A DNA stretch of 64,000 bases from NCBI RefSeq assembly GCF_001953055.1, contig NZ_CP019044.1, forward strand, positions 1 through 64,000. The letters run 5' to 3'. This DNA is from Salaquimonas pukyongi. Lineage in GTDB: Bacteria; Pseudomonadota; Alphaproteobacteria; Rhizobiales; Rhizobiaceae. Below, one piece after another: positions 1-7,272 of this stretch. Position 1 is the first letter of the stretch. Every line of letters starts with the position of its first letter. Under the pieces are notes generated by a model. It had not been told where the DNA came from and made no database searches. It saw nothing but the letters and a program-made list of their open reading frames with translations. A program made the translations under genes and the position numbers.

Positions 1-449
1 GCATATTCGAGCTGTGCCTGGCTCAGGGTTTCGGCGGCCCAGTCGGAACTCTGCTGTTGTTTGGACAGTTCCACGTCGAGCAGTTCCCTGCACAAATCCT
101 TCAACCCGTGCCGATCGGTATAGGTTCGCGTCAGCCGGGATGCGATCTTGGTGCAATAGACCGGATTAGCTTCGGCGCCGAAAGCATGGAGCAGAACGGC
201 GATGTCAAAGCGTCCGAAATGGAAAATCTTGGTTTTGGAGCGGTCCCGCAAAAGCTTCTGCAGGTTGGGCGCGCGTTTTTGCCCCTTTTCGATCTGAACC
301 ACATCGGCAGTGCCATCGCCCGGCGACAATTGAACAATGCAAAGGCGGTCTCGGGCCGGTTTGAGTCCCAGGGTCTCGGTATCGATGGCGACATCGCCCG
401 GATAGTTTTCCAGGCCGGGTAGGTCGTTTTTGTGAAACCGTATGGTCAA
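1..449 (-). CDS. rnd: Ribonuclease D, 3' part of gene cut off by window edge
   Basis: DEDD-family 3'-5' exoribonuclease acting in stable-RNA 3' trimming. The minus strand reads an open frame to the window edge without a stop. The Exo I motif is DTE (residues 23-25, in VAIDTETLGL) and Exo II is HFGRFD (residues 77-82). The frame ends at a Tyr where the Exo III Y-x3-D motif should begin. The TTG at 449 gives an N-terminus starting MTIRFHKNDLP, as I recall for alphaproteobacterial RNase D proteins, and has GGAG upstream. An ATG at 479 would add ten residues. This is host chromosome left of the mobile element. Confidence 0.85.
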   Translation of the reverse strand, partial: MTIRFHKNDLPGLENYPGDVAIDTETLGLKPARDRLCIVQLSPGDGTADVVQIEKGQKRAPNLQKLLRDRSKTKIFHFGRFDIAVLLHAFGAEANPVYCTKIASRLTRTYTDRHGLKDLCRELLDVELSKQQQSSDWAAETLSQAQLEY

Positions 450-479
450 GGCTTGCTCCAGGTCGCGGGCGATTCGCAT

Positions 480-783
480 TCAGCGCTTAACCTACCGCCG
501 CTATGGTTTGCAAATCGTTTACCCGCCCTCCGATCTGCCGGCCTGTGTGCCGGTGGTATTTCAAACCTTCATGCGCCCCGGTTTCCAGCGCTTGCAACCC
601 GGCAGGAGTTGCAACGTGTTACCAGCACCCTCTCCAGACTGCTTCCGGGCATGCTGTCTGCCGGAGGCGTGACCGCTTGCGTTTGAAGCTGCCGTGGGCG
701 TCTGCCGCCAGTTTGGCGTTGAAGCAGTCCGGCGATTGGTCTAAATGGGGCTTGCGGTCGGACTTTTCGGTCCGGCGCCGCCC
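480..783. other. Intergenic region between rnd and tRNA-Arg
   Basis: No convincing gene. Short overlapping frames on both strands have no recognisable domains. It should hold the tRNA-Arg promoter and the leader of the ribonuclease D gene, but I could not assign a clear -35/-10 pair. Confidence 0.5.
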
Positions 784-860
<77 letters not shown>

Positions 861-923
861 AAATTCTCTTCAAAATCAATTATTTATGAGCGCAATACAA
901 TTTGCTAGTTGACCCTTCGGGTG

Positions 924-946
924 CGCACGGAAGCAATACGGAAGCA
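924..946 (+). repeat. Putative arm-type integrase site, left copy
   Basis: A 23-bp block identical to 59811-59833. It holds two CGGAAGCA octamers spaced 11 bp apart, about one helical turn. It lies 64 bp inside the left core repeat. In the excised circle the two blocks would flank the core, as arm-type sites do for tyrosine recombinases. The role is inferred from position and repeat structure only. Confidence 0.55.
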
Positions 947-1014
947 GAATTTCTCCAAGACTATGCATGTTGATCCATAATTTCGGTGCTCGTTAGATTG
1001 ACCGAGATTGCGAA

Positions 1015-1824
1015 TTAGAACTCCGAACTGTCCGCGCGTATCGCTTCAAGTTCCTCTTTCGACAAGGATGCCCGCATGAACTCATCGAAGCTTGCAAGAT
1101 CCTCGACGGTTGGAATGTTACTCTGATCATTCAGCGCACGTAGTTCGTCAGCAACATCACGTCTGCTGATGGTGTCGAGAATGACCGGCCCATTTTCTAG
1201 TTGATACTGAAGCGAGCCATTCATCATGTTGATACGGCCGTAGCCTGGCGCGTAGGCGATCGAGTTGTTTCGCCCACGCACTTCATGTTTGGCAAAGGAT
1301 ACTCTGAGGTGTTCAAGTCTCGAAAAAGGAATATGCGCTCGGCGAAGGTCAATTTTTATCGTCTCGATGATCGATGGATCGGCAGCAATCTGCCTCAATT
1401 GCTTTGCACGCATCTCACGACCGGCGTGAAGATACCCCTGATCTTCTTCTAAGCTCGCTGCCTTGAGTTCCAAGCCTCCATTGTTCGCCAGTTTGATGAT
1501 GTCCTTCGCTCGTGCCCTCCAGGTCCTCAGGAGCTCGTAGGCTGCAAAGATCCACATCTGCGACTGAGCATTAAGAAACATTGTGGTCGGAGGGGTCTTA
1601 TCCGTCTGAAAGTATTCCTGAAGCGTGTGATGCTCGAGGTTCATGATGAACTGATCGACCACCGCCAGGTTCGTCACCTGCAGGCCGAGATACATGTCAT
1701 CGCGAAGCAAAGCCAATGAATGAAGCGCTGACGTCAATTCGTGCGACGTGATGTCGGTGTGCGGCCTGAAACTCGACTCCTGATCCGCCACATAGTCATC
1801 GTCAAAGAATTCATCGCGATCCAT
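1015..1824 (-). CDS. Hypothetical protein, 269 aa
   Basis: No family recognised. The protein has an acidic N-terminus (DRDEFFDDDYVAD), a helical middle (roughly residues 25-130) containing WIFAAYELLRTWRARAKD, and a C-terminal part rich in charged helices. No signal peptide, membrane span or catalytic motif is visible, so it is probably cytoplasmic. It is the last gene inside the left end of the element and lies 3 bp downstream of the GNAT toxin gene in the same direction, so it may be co-transcribed with that toxin-antitoxin pair. It could be an abortive-infection or accessory protein, but nothing in the sequence proves this. Confidence 0.7.
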   Translation of the reverse strand: MDRDEFFDDDYVADQESSFRPHTDITSHELTSALHSLALLRDDMYLGLQVTNLAVVDQFIMNLEHHTLQEYFQTDKTPPTTMFLNAQSQMWIFAAYELLRTWRARAKDIIKLANNGGLELKAASLEEDQGYLHAGREMRAKQLRQIAADPSIIETIKIDLRRAHIPFSRLEHLRVSFAKHEVRGRNNSIAYAPGYGRINMMNGSLQYQLENGPVILDTISRRDVADELRALNDQSNIPTVEDLASFDEFMRASLSKEELEAIRADSSEF

Positions 1825-1827
1825 TAT

Positions 1828-2376
1828 CTATCCTGACGCTTCCCTAGCGGTTGCTATGGGCATGAAGAGCCGAAGCGGCTGATCTGGAAGGGGGATGAAT
1901 CCGAAGCTCTCATAGTAGTTCTTGCGACGGGTGACAGCGTCTACATTTCCATCATCAAATACGTCCAACATGACCACGCAGGTTCCAATTTCCTCCGAGG
2001 CGCGTGCAATCCTGTCGAGTGCGTCAGCCACCAGTGCACTTCCCAAGCCATTGCCCTGATGCTTCTCATCGACGCCGATCATGGCTATGAACGCCGCAGG
2101 AAGCAGTCCATGCTTCATAGCTTTCTTTTTGTAGGAAGCAGGCATCTCCTTGACATCGACCGCATGCATGTTGATGCCGTAAAAACCTACAATCTGGTTC
2201 TCAGCGTCAATAACGACCCATATGCGAACGACATCTGCTTTGGCACCCTTTTTCGCCGTCAGCTTTAGGTAATTGTCGATTTGTGGGACGCCACAAGAAA
2301 AAGCCGCCCGATCATGTGTCTTTGGATCGAACGGCTGAATTTTGAATGGTACTTGTTTTTCCGTATCAGTCGGCAT
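1828..2376 (-). CDS. GNAT-family acetyltransferase toxin (TacT-like)
   Basis: GNAT-fold acetyltransferase of the kind paired with DUF1778 antitoxins; known members acetylate the amino group of charged tRNAs and block translation. The acetyl-CoA loop is visible as HQGNGLGSALVADAL, preceded by the beta-4 strand FIAMIGVDE, and the catalytic-type Tyr is in NYYESFGF. Length (182 aa) is close to the usual 160-180. I chose the ATG at 2376, which overlaps the antitoxin stop by 11 bp and implies translational coupling. Antitoxin-first order on one transcript fits a type II toxin-antitoxin operon. The true target is unknown. Confidence 0.85.
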   Translation of the reverse strand: MPTDTEKQVPFKIQPFDPKTHDRAAFSCGVPQIDNYLKLTAKKGAKADVVRIWVVIDAENQIVGFYGINMHAVDVKEMPASYKKKAMKHGLLPAAFIAMIGVDEKHQGNGLGSALVADALDRIARASEEIGTCVVMLDVFDDGNVDAVTRRKNYYESFGFIPLPDQPLRLFMPIATAREASG

Positions 2377-2680
2377 TCGCAATCAGCTTCTTGCGAATTG
2401 CAAACGCTTCTTGCAGTCGCTTGGTTGGCTTCGGAGGATTATCGAGCGCATTGAAGAATGCTTCTCTATCCGCCTTGCTTTCAAGGACCGTCACTTTGTG
2501 TGCTTCAATCGTCGATTGGGCAGCGCTGTAAGCAGCGCTCACGATAAAAGAACTGACATCGACGCCGTTCAGTGTTGCTGCACGGTTGATCGTATCTTTT
2601 ACAGACGGCTGCGTGCGTGCCTCAAGGCGAGCACTCTTCGGCTCATCGACTGAAACTGTCGCATCTTCAAATGCTAACAT
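2366..2680 (-). CDS. DUF1778 antitoxin of the GNAT toxin
   Basis: About 104-aa DUF1778 protein: a ribbon-helix-helix-type DNA-binding N-terminus followed by a helix that neutralises the toxin (PSVKDTINRAATLNGVDVSSFIVSAA is the family core, about residues 25-50). The ATG at 2680 has a strong GGAGG site just upstream; the longer frame from 2740 runs through the promoter and is unlikely. It overlaps the toxin gene by 11 bp. Two GTACG/CGTAC palindromes lie 65-111 bp upstream and are the likely operators for autorepression by the antitoxin-toxin complex. Confidence 0.87.
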   Translation of the reverse strand: MLAFEDATVSVDEPKSARLEARTQPSVKDTINRAATLNGVDVSSFIVSAAYSAAQSTIEAHKVTVLESKADREAFFNALDNPPKPTKRLQEAFAIRKKLIANAD

Positions 2681-2744
2681 GATTGCCTCCTTTCCGGCGT
2701 TAGGGCCAACCCGAACACTCAGGTTAAAGTGAACCTCCACCTAT

Positions 2745-2763
2745 GTACGGGAGATAGGCGTAC
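2745..2763. promoter_or_regulatory. Operator-like palindrome 1 upstream of the TA operon
   Basis: GTACGGGAGATAGGCGTAC, a 19-bp imperfect dyad with GTACG/CGTAC ends, lying upstream of the DUF1778 antitoxin start. A near-identical dyad sits 28 bp away. Paired dyads next to a ribbon-helix-helix antitoxin gene are typical of autoregulated TA operons; binding is inferred. Confidence 0.6.
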
Positions 2764-2772
2764 ATGTCAAGT

Positions 2773-2791
2773 GTACGGGAATTAGCCGTAC
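2773..2791. promoter_or_regulatory. Operator-like palindrome 2 upstream of the TA operon
   Basis: GTACGGGAATTAGCCGTAC, matching the first dyad at 15 of 19 positions with the same GTACG/CGTAC ends. It lies between the end of the HigA-like gene and the DUF1778 gene. Confidence 0.6.
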
Positions 2792-2799
2792 GACAAAAC

Positions 2800-3966
2800 T
2801 TAAGCGTTTCGCAACATCTCGCGCACCGTGTTCCTTTCGATCAAACGCGAAAATTTCTTGTAGTCACTGTTCTCTTTCTGCCAGCGACCAGCAACGATTG
2901 ACACGTGTACACCCGCCTGTTGGCTTACTTCCTCGACTTCCTCCGTCCGCGCAAACTTTTTCTTACAAATCTTGGCGAACTTCGATGGCACTAGACTGTT
3001 CTTGGCAAGTTTGTCAGCTTGCGCCTCGATTTCGTCATCGGTTTCGATATCCAGTTCATCGAAAAACACGTGGTCTGTCGACGAAAGAATTTGGTAATGC
3101 TCCACGAGATGGGCCAATTCGTGAAGCAGCGTAAACCAAAAATTATCGATCCTGTCGTGGCGCAAGGTCAATCCAATAACCGGTGTCTTACCGTTCAGGA
3201 GCATAATGGCGCCATCTAAAAACGTGCCTGGCAATAGCGGTAAAACCACAACGATGATACCGTTCTTTGACAGCTCCTCGACGGCTATACGCGGCCCCTG
3301 TGGATGTGTGCTGAGTTGCGCAATGCAACGCAAGAATTTCTTGTCAATTGCGGTCCTTGAAAACTCGCCAATTGGTGGTTTGCGCATCGCTTTTTGAAGA
3401 ACCGCCGCTTGCCAAATGAGCAATGCATTAACGTCGGTTTTTCCACTCGCTCGCTGCGTGCGTGTTTTCCTATTCAGCCTTGGGACGTGGTTTTGTCCGA
3501 ACGAAGCGTTGAGAAATTCACCCACACCATCCAAACTAATATCGAACCCAAGCTCCCTAAGCTTTGTCAAAACAGTTTGGCCAACTTCAACGGCTTCAGC
3601 AGATCCGACCTCTTCTTTCTTCATTAGGGACTCATATGGGATACCCAGTCCCGCATGAAGGGCGCGCACCATGTCCATAGAAAGCTTACGTTTCCCAGAT
3701 AACACCTCAGAGACGCGGGCCCGAGAACCGATATAGGGCTCCAATTCGCGCGGTGTCATACCCTTCTGCTCCATTCGAAGCTTGATGGCTCCAAGTGCCG
3801 ATGGTGTGTCGGTTGAGATCGTATCAAGCTCGTATTTCTCAATGAGCGTAGCGAGAATTTCTATTTCATCTGTTGTCTCCTCTGTTACAGGCGCTTGGAT
3901 AAGCTCTTGAATCCTTCGCTTTGCAGCTTCGTGACTCTTTTTATCTTTGATTGGTTTTAGCATCAT
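2800..3966 (-). CDS. higA: HigA-type antitoxin fused to ImmA/IrrE metallopeptidase
   Basis: Two-part protein of 388 aa. Residues 1-120 match HigA antitoxins: an N-terminal helical segment (AAKRRIQELIQAP), then an HTH with the family signature EPYIGSRARVSEVLSGKRKL. The rest is an ImmA/IrrE-type zincin with the HELAHLVEH zinc motif and a following acidic helix (DDEIEAQADKLA). HigA normally binds DNA and its toxin; ImmA/IrrE peptidases cleave repressors in other systems. Ordinary HigA antitoxins are about 120 aa, so the fusion is unusual. GGGAGG precedes the ATG at 3966, and the gene overlaps the toxin gene. It may sense stress or DNA damage, which is an inference. Confidence 0.8.
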   Translation of the reverse strand: MMLKPIKDKKSHEAAKRRIQELIQAPVTEETTDEIEILATLIEKYELDTISTDTPSALGAIKLRMEQKGMTPRELEPYIGSRARVSEVLSGKRKLSMDMVRALHAGLGIPYESLMKKEEVGSAEAVEVGQTVLTKLRELGFDISLDGVGEFLNASFGQNHVPRLNRKTRTQRASGKTDVNALLIWQAAVLQKAMRKPPIGEFSRTAIDKKFLRCIAQLSTHPQGPRIAVEELSKNGIIVVVLPLLPGTFLDGAIMLLNGKTPVIGLTLRHDRIDNFWFTLLHELAHLVEHYQILSSTDHVFFDELDIETDDEIEAQADKLAKNSLVPSKFAKICKKKFARTEEVEEVSQQAGVHVSIVAGRWQKENSDYKKFSRLIERNTVREMLRNA

Positions 3967-4277
3967 GCGGCCTCCCATTCCGTTTGATCACCAGAATCAG
4001 AGCCACGATGGCGGTTCTCATCACATCTTGTCAGCAGCACGACGCCGCCTTCGAGATGAACCATTGCTTCGATGAAAAGTGTGTTGTTTGCCAACCGGAA
4101 CCTCGCTTCGGGTAATTCGCCTAACTCTGCTTGTGGGTAGTCGATCAAGAGAGTTTCCGCATCGGCCCATCGACGATGCCTAAGCTCGCACACGAAGGCA
4201 GTAAGCGCGTCTCGACATTGCTGGTCGGCGCAACTTGCCAAGAAACTCTCGATAATGTCCAGTCCCAAAACTTTCAT
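3963..4277 (-). CDS. higB: HigB-like toxin
   Basis: A 104-aa RelE/HigB-like protein, judged by the line-up WADAETLLIDYP...ARFRLANNTLFIEAMVHLEGG, which resembles HigB interferases (DWKTPxDVKxxYP...VFNIKGNKYRLV). The usual HigB C-terminus (RFIGTHAEYD) is absent, so it is divergent or may have lost mRNase activity. It precedes and overlaps the HigA-like gene by 4 bp, the toxin-first order typical of higBA. The ATG at 4277 has AAAGGG upstream. A frame beginning at 4316 would run through an operator-like palindrome and is less likely. Confidence 0.65.
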   Translation of the reverse strand: MKVLGLDIIESFLASCADQQCRDALTAFVCELRHRRWADAETLLIDYPQAELGELPEARFRLANNTLFIEAMVHLEGGVVLLTRCDENRHRGSDSGDQTEWEAA

Positions 4278-4310
4278 TTGAGCCCTTTCAGGACCAGAAT
4301 TTAAAAAAGC

Positions 4311-4323
4311 TCCCAAAATGGGA
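4311..4323. promoter_or_regulatory. Operator-like palindrome, higBA side
   Basis: TCCCAAAATGGGA, a near-perfect dyad 34 bp upstream of the HigB-like start. The same CCCA-N3-TGGG pattern recurs at 4373-4383, which suggests a repressor dimer site for the HigA-type HTH. Confidence 0.55.
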
Positions 4324-4371
4324 ACAATTTGACTTGACTCTGAAGTGTGATGGAGTCAGTCATAAACATGC

Positions 4372-4384
4372 ACCCAATATGGGA
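4372..4384. promoter_or_regulatory. Operator-like palindrome, ubiquitin-like operon side
   Basis: ACCCAATATGGGA, matching TCCCAAAATGGGA at 4311. It sits in the divergent promoter region between the higBA-like pair and the ubiquitin-like operon, so one repressor could control both directions. A TGACTC/GAGTCA inverted repeat (4335-4358) lies between the two dyads. Confidence 0.5.
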
Positions 4385-4470
4385 GCAAACATTGAAAGTC
4401 AATGAATTCAGACCCTTTTGGGAAAGATTCGGCGACATTTTAAGCCAGTCAAACCGAAAGGATGAACAAG

Positions 4471-5538
4471 ATGGCTGACACCGAACTGATTTTTAAAGTT
4501 GATGGCGCTGCCATCAAAACCAATGACGCGGTCCTTTCTGGCCGCCAAATCCGCGAGTCAGCGGGACTGTCACCTGCCAGCGACTATATTCTGATTAAAG
4601 TTGGAGAAGGTAGTGGTCAGTCGATCGGCCTGGACGAGACAATTGACCTCCGAATCAATGAACAACCGTCCTTCATCTCCTTTTGTTCAGATCGTGTGTA
4701 CCACTTCACCGTGAATGAGCGTGGCTTTGAGTGGGGAGCGGATAAGATAACGGTGTCGGATCTTCGGAAATATGCTGACATTTCCGATAGTGAGACTTTG
4801 TTTCTCGAGCGCATTGATGCGCCAGACAAGCAGCTTACCAATGATGGCAGCATCCAGTTGGCAAGCAAAGGCGTTGAACGAATTTCCTCACGGAAACCTT
4901 TCTGGAAGCTCAACGTGCAAGGCGTTTTGCTGACCCTCACTACCCCCATGGTCGTGGTGAAAGACGCCTTGGCTCAAGCGGGCTTCGATCCTGACAAGGG
5001 ATGGATTGCAATCCTGAAGCGCAAAGGTGAAGCGAAGCTCCAGGTCGCGCTGACGGACACGATTGATCTGACGCACCCCGGAATAGAAAAACTGCGACTG
5101 ACGCCGGCGCAGATCAACAATGGTGAGGCGCTCAGTGCGCCTCGCCGCGAGTTTGTACTTCTGGAAAAGGACGAAGCCTATCTCAATGAGCGTGGTCTGG
5201 TCTGGGAAACCTATGTGGAAGGCGGGCGTAGATGGCTACTGTTGCGGAACTTTATTTTGCCCGAGGGCTTCAATCACGCGGTGATTGATATCGCAATCGA
5301 TATTCCGCCAACGTATCCGCGCTCGGAAATTGACATGTTTCACTGCTTTCCTCATCTGACACTCAAGTCTGGTGCAACAATCGGAGAAACCTCCGGGCGG
5401 ACGGACATCTCAGGGCAAACGTATCAGCAATGGTCTCGCCATCTCAACGGCCAGACTCGCTGGAACCCTGCAACAGACAGCGTGATGACCCACGTAGCGG
5501 TAATCGAGGCATCGTTGTTGAAGGAGGTGGGAGAATGA
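4471..5538 (+). CDS. Triple ubiquitin-like repeat fused to E2-like domain
   Basis: A 355-aa protein. Residues about 5-72, 75-140 and 144-212 are three consecutive beta-grasp (multiubiquitin-type) repeats, each with an F/W-x-hydrophobic first strand and a D/E-T-I-D-L-like late strand. Residues about 226-353 resemble the prokaryotic E2 family E: LNERGLVWETYVEGG, RNFILPEGF, IPPTYP, IDMFHCFPHL and a C-terminal WSRH. Such proteins supply both modifier and conjugating domain. Only two cysteines exist (72 and 292). Start 4471 has AAAGGA 8 bp upstream; 4462 is too close. It overlaps the next gene by ATGA. The Ubl units are internal, so processing is presumably needed. Function is inferred from architecture. 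Confidence 0.82.
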   Translation: MADTELIFKVDGAAIKTNDAVLSGRQIRESAGLSPASDYILIKVGEGSGQSIGLDETIDLRINEQPSFISFCSDRVYHFTVNERGFEWGADKITVSDLRKYADISDSETLFLERIDAPDKQLTNDGSIQLASKGVERISSRKPFWKLNVQGVLLTLTTPMVVVKDALAQAGFDPDKGWIAILKRKGEAKLQVALTDTIDLTHPGIEKLRLTPAQINNGEALSAPRREFVLLEKDEAYLNERGLVWETYVEGGRRWLLLRNFILPEGFNHAVIDIAIDIPPTYPRSEIDMFHCFPHLTLKSGATIGETSGRTDISGQTYQQWSRHLNGQTRWNPATDSVMTHVAVIEASLLKEVGE

Positions 5539-6926
5539 CAAAAACCCTCTCCCTAACCGAACGCCAGCACCAAGCTTTGCGAGACATGCTATTTCCGGGT
5601 GACGGCTTGGAATCAGCAGCGATTCTGATCTGCCGGTACGTGGGTCCGCAAAGCGAGCGGCTGATTGTTGCAGATATTATCAATGTTCCAGACAACTCAT
5701 GCTTGGTGCGGAAGGTTGATTATATCAGTTGGCCAGGTGCCAGTGTCGAAGAAGCCATCGATAAAGCTGAAGATCACGGCGACGCGATCATCTTGATCCA
5801 CAGCCACCCAGGCGGCTGGTTGAATTTTTCAGAAACTGATGATGAAAGTGACCGTGCCGCCATGCCGGGTTTGTTTGCAGCGATCGAAGGTAACGCGTTC
5901 CACCATGGATCGGCAATCATGACTCCGGATGGAGCGATGCGAGCACGCCTCTATGATCGGGCCGGTGAAGCATCGAAGATCCTTCATGTCTGGAGGGTCG
6001 GTCAGAATATTGTAGATCTAGCGGCCAAGAATTCCGAACCCGTGATGCCCTTCGGATCAGGGATGGCCGAGTCCTTTGCACGTCAGGCCGCATGCATAAT
6101 CGGCATATCCGGAACCGGATCGATTGTAGCCGAATTGTTGGCACGTAAAGGTGTCGGCCATTTAATACTGATCGATTTCGACAGAGTGGAGCAAAAAAAT
6201 CTTAATCGTATAGTAAATTCCACCGTGTCCGACGCAAACGGAAAACGGCTCAAGACCGAAATGATGGCCGAGGCAATAGCAAGCTATGCGCCAAGGACGA
6301 AAGTTACTGTTGTCAACTGTTCGATTGAGGATCGAGAAGCTGTTATCGCCGCCTCTGCGGCAGAAGTTCTCTTTTGCTGCGTGGATAGCATGGCAGGGCG
6401 GAGTATCGCAGAGCTAATCGCTCAGTGTTGCATTATCCCACTAATCGATATGGGTGTTACGATACCCACGCGATTGGACGCTGACGGTCATATCAGAATC
6501 GCAGACGTCTGTGGGCGTATCGACTACGTTAGGCCCGACGGTCCCAATCTGACTGACCGTGGTGTCGTTACCGCTGATGGTCTGCGACGGGAATACCTCA
6601 TCGCAAATGCACCCGAGGTAGCCAAGCGGGAAATTGAAGCTGGTTACATCAAGGGTGTGCATGAAGAAGCGCCGTCTGTCATGGCGCTGAATATGCGGGT
6701 GGCATCTGAAGCTGTCTTAGAATGGTTAGAACGCCAATTTCCCTACAGGCTCGATGGAAGTGATGGGTTTTCACGAACCCTATTTTCGCATGCGGCTGGA
6801 GAAGTTGAATTCAGTTCCGATAGCGACTTCAAACAAGCTCCAACGAACGATGTAGGTCGGGGGTTGATCGAGCCACTACTTGGATTGCCAGCTCTCGCGA
6901 AACAGAGACGAAAGGATGCGGCATGA
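5535..6926 (+). CDS. JAB peptidase fused to E1-like (ThiF-fold) activating enzyme
   Basis: A 463-aa fusion. The N-terminal JAB/JAMM metallopeptidase has the full zinc signature: His89, His91, Ser99, Asp102 (HSHPGGWLNFSETD). From residue about 180 there is an E1/ThiF-like adenylation domain: nucleotide loop GISGTGS (190-196), LIDFDRVEQKNLNR with Asp214/Asp216 and Asn222-Arg225, and LIDMGVTI. At the crossover region, where many relatives carry CxxC-like cysteines, this protein reads RPDGPNLTDRGV without cysteine; Cys326 is just before it. JAB domains cleave Ubl bonds and E1 domains adenylate Ubl C-termini. A strong GGAGGTGGGAGA site precedes the start, and both ends overlap neighbours by ATGA. 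Confidence 0.88.
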   Translation: MTKTLSLTERQHQALRDMLFPGDGLESAAILICRYVGPQSERLIVADIINVPDNSCLVRKVDYISWPGASVEEAIDKAEDHGDAIILIHSHPGGWLNFSETDDESDRAAMPGLFAAIEGNAFHHGSAIMTPDGAMRARLYDRAGEASKILHVWRVGQNIVDLAAKNSEPVMPFGSGMAESFARQAACIIGISGTGSIVAELLARKGVGHLILIDFDRVEQKNLNRIVNSTVSDANGKRLKTEMMAEAIASYAPRTKVTVVNCSIEDREAVIAASAAEVLFCCVDSMAGRSIAELIAQCCIIPLIDMGVTIPTRLDADGHIRIADVCGRIDYVRPDGPNLTDRGVVTADGLRREYLIANAPEVAKREIEAGYIKGVHEEAPSVMALNMRVASEAVLEWLERQFPYRLDGSDGFSRTLFSHAAGEVEFSSDSDFKQAPTNDVGRGLIEPLLGLPALAKQRRKDAA

Positions 6927-7252
6927 CAATCGCTTTCTGGATTCGATCTCTGTGGCAACGCTACGGACCTAGGCGCAGATTGGTTCTAATTGAAGGTGAT
7001 ACTCCACCTGATCCCATCCCCTCCCGACACGTATATCTTTGTCGCGAGGATGATGTTGACTGGTCGGTTTCCATGCAGTGTCCGTGTGGATGCGGTGACA
7101 ATTTAGAGCTCATGCTATTGCAAGAAGTAAAGCCAAACTGGTCGCTCAAAACTCAAGAGCATGAGCCTCCAACGCTTCTTCCCTCGGTTTGGCGACAGTC
7201 AGGTTGTCGCGCACATTTTTGGTTGCGAGACGGACATATTCACTGGTGCTAG
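6923..7252 (+). CDS. DUF6527 family Cys-rich protein
   Basis: A 109-aa protein with a CPCGCGD cluster (about residues 53-59), a middle ending in PSVWRQSGCRAHF and a final DGHIHWC. The Cys/His set looks like a zinc-ribbon. This family (DUF6527 as I recall it) is a regular partner of multi-Ubl/E1-JAB operons; its role is unknown, possibly target recognition or a substrate. It begins in an ATGA overlap with the E1-JAB gene and closes the three-gene operon. Confidence 0.75.
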   Translation: MTIAFWIRSLWQRYGPRRRLVLIEGDTPPDPIPSRHVYLCREDDVDWSVSMQCPCGCGDNLELMLLQEVKPNWSLKTQEHEPPTLLPSVWRQSGCRAHFWLRDGHIHWC

Positions 7253-7272
7253 AAGCTATTAATCGGGCTATC

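Noticed and set aside
4471-7252. CBASS type II interpretation of the E1/E2/JAB genes
   Set aside because: No CD-NTase or effector gene is nearby, and the Ubl-E2 and JAB-E1 fusions differ from the separate Cap2 (E1-E2) and Cap3 (JAB) proteins.
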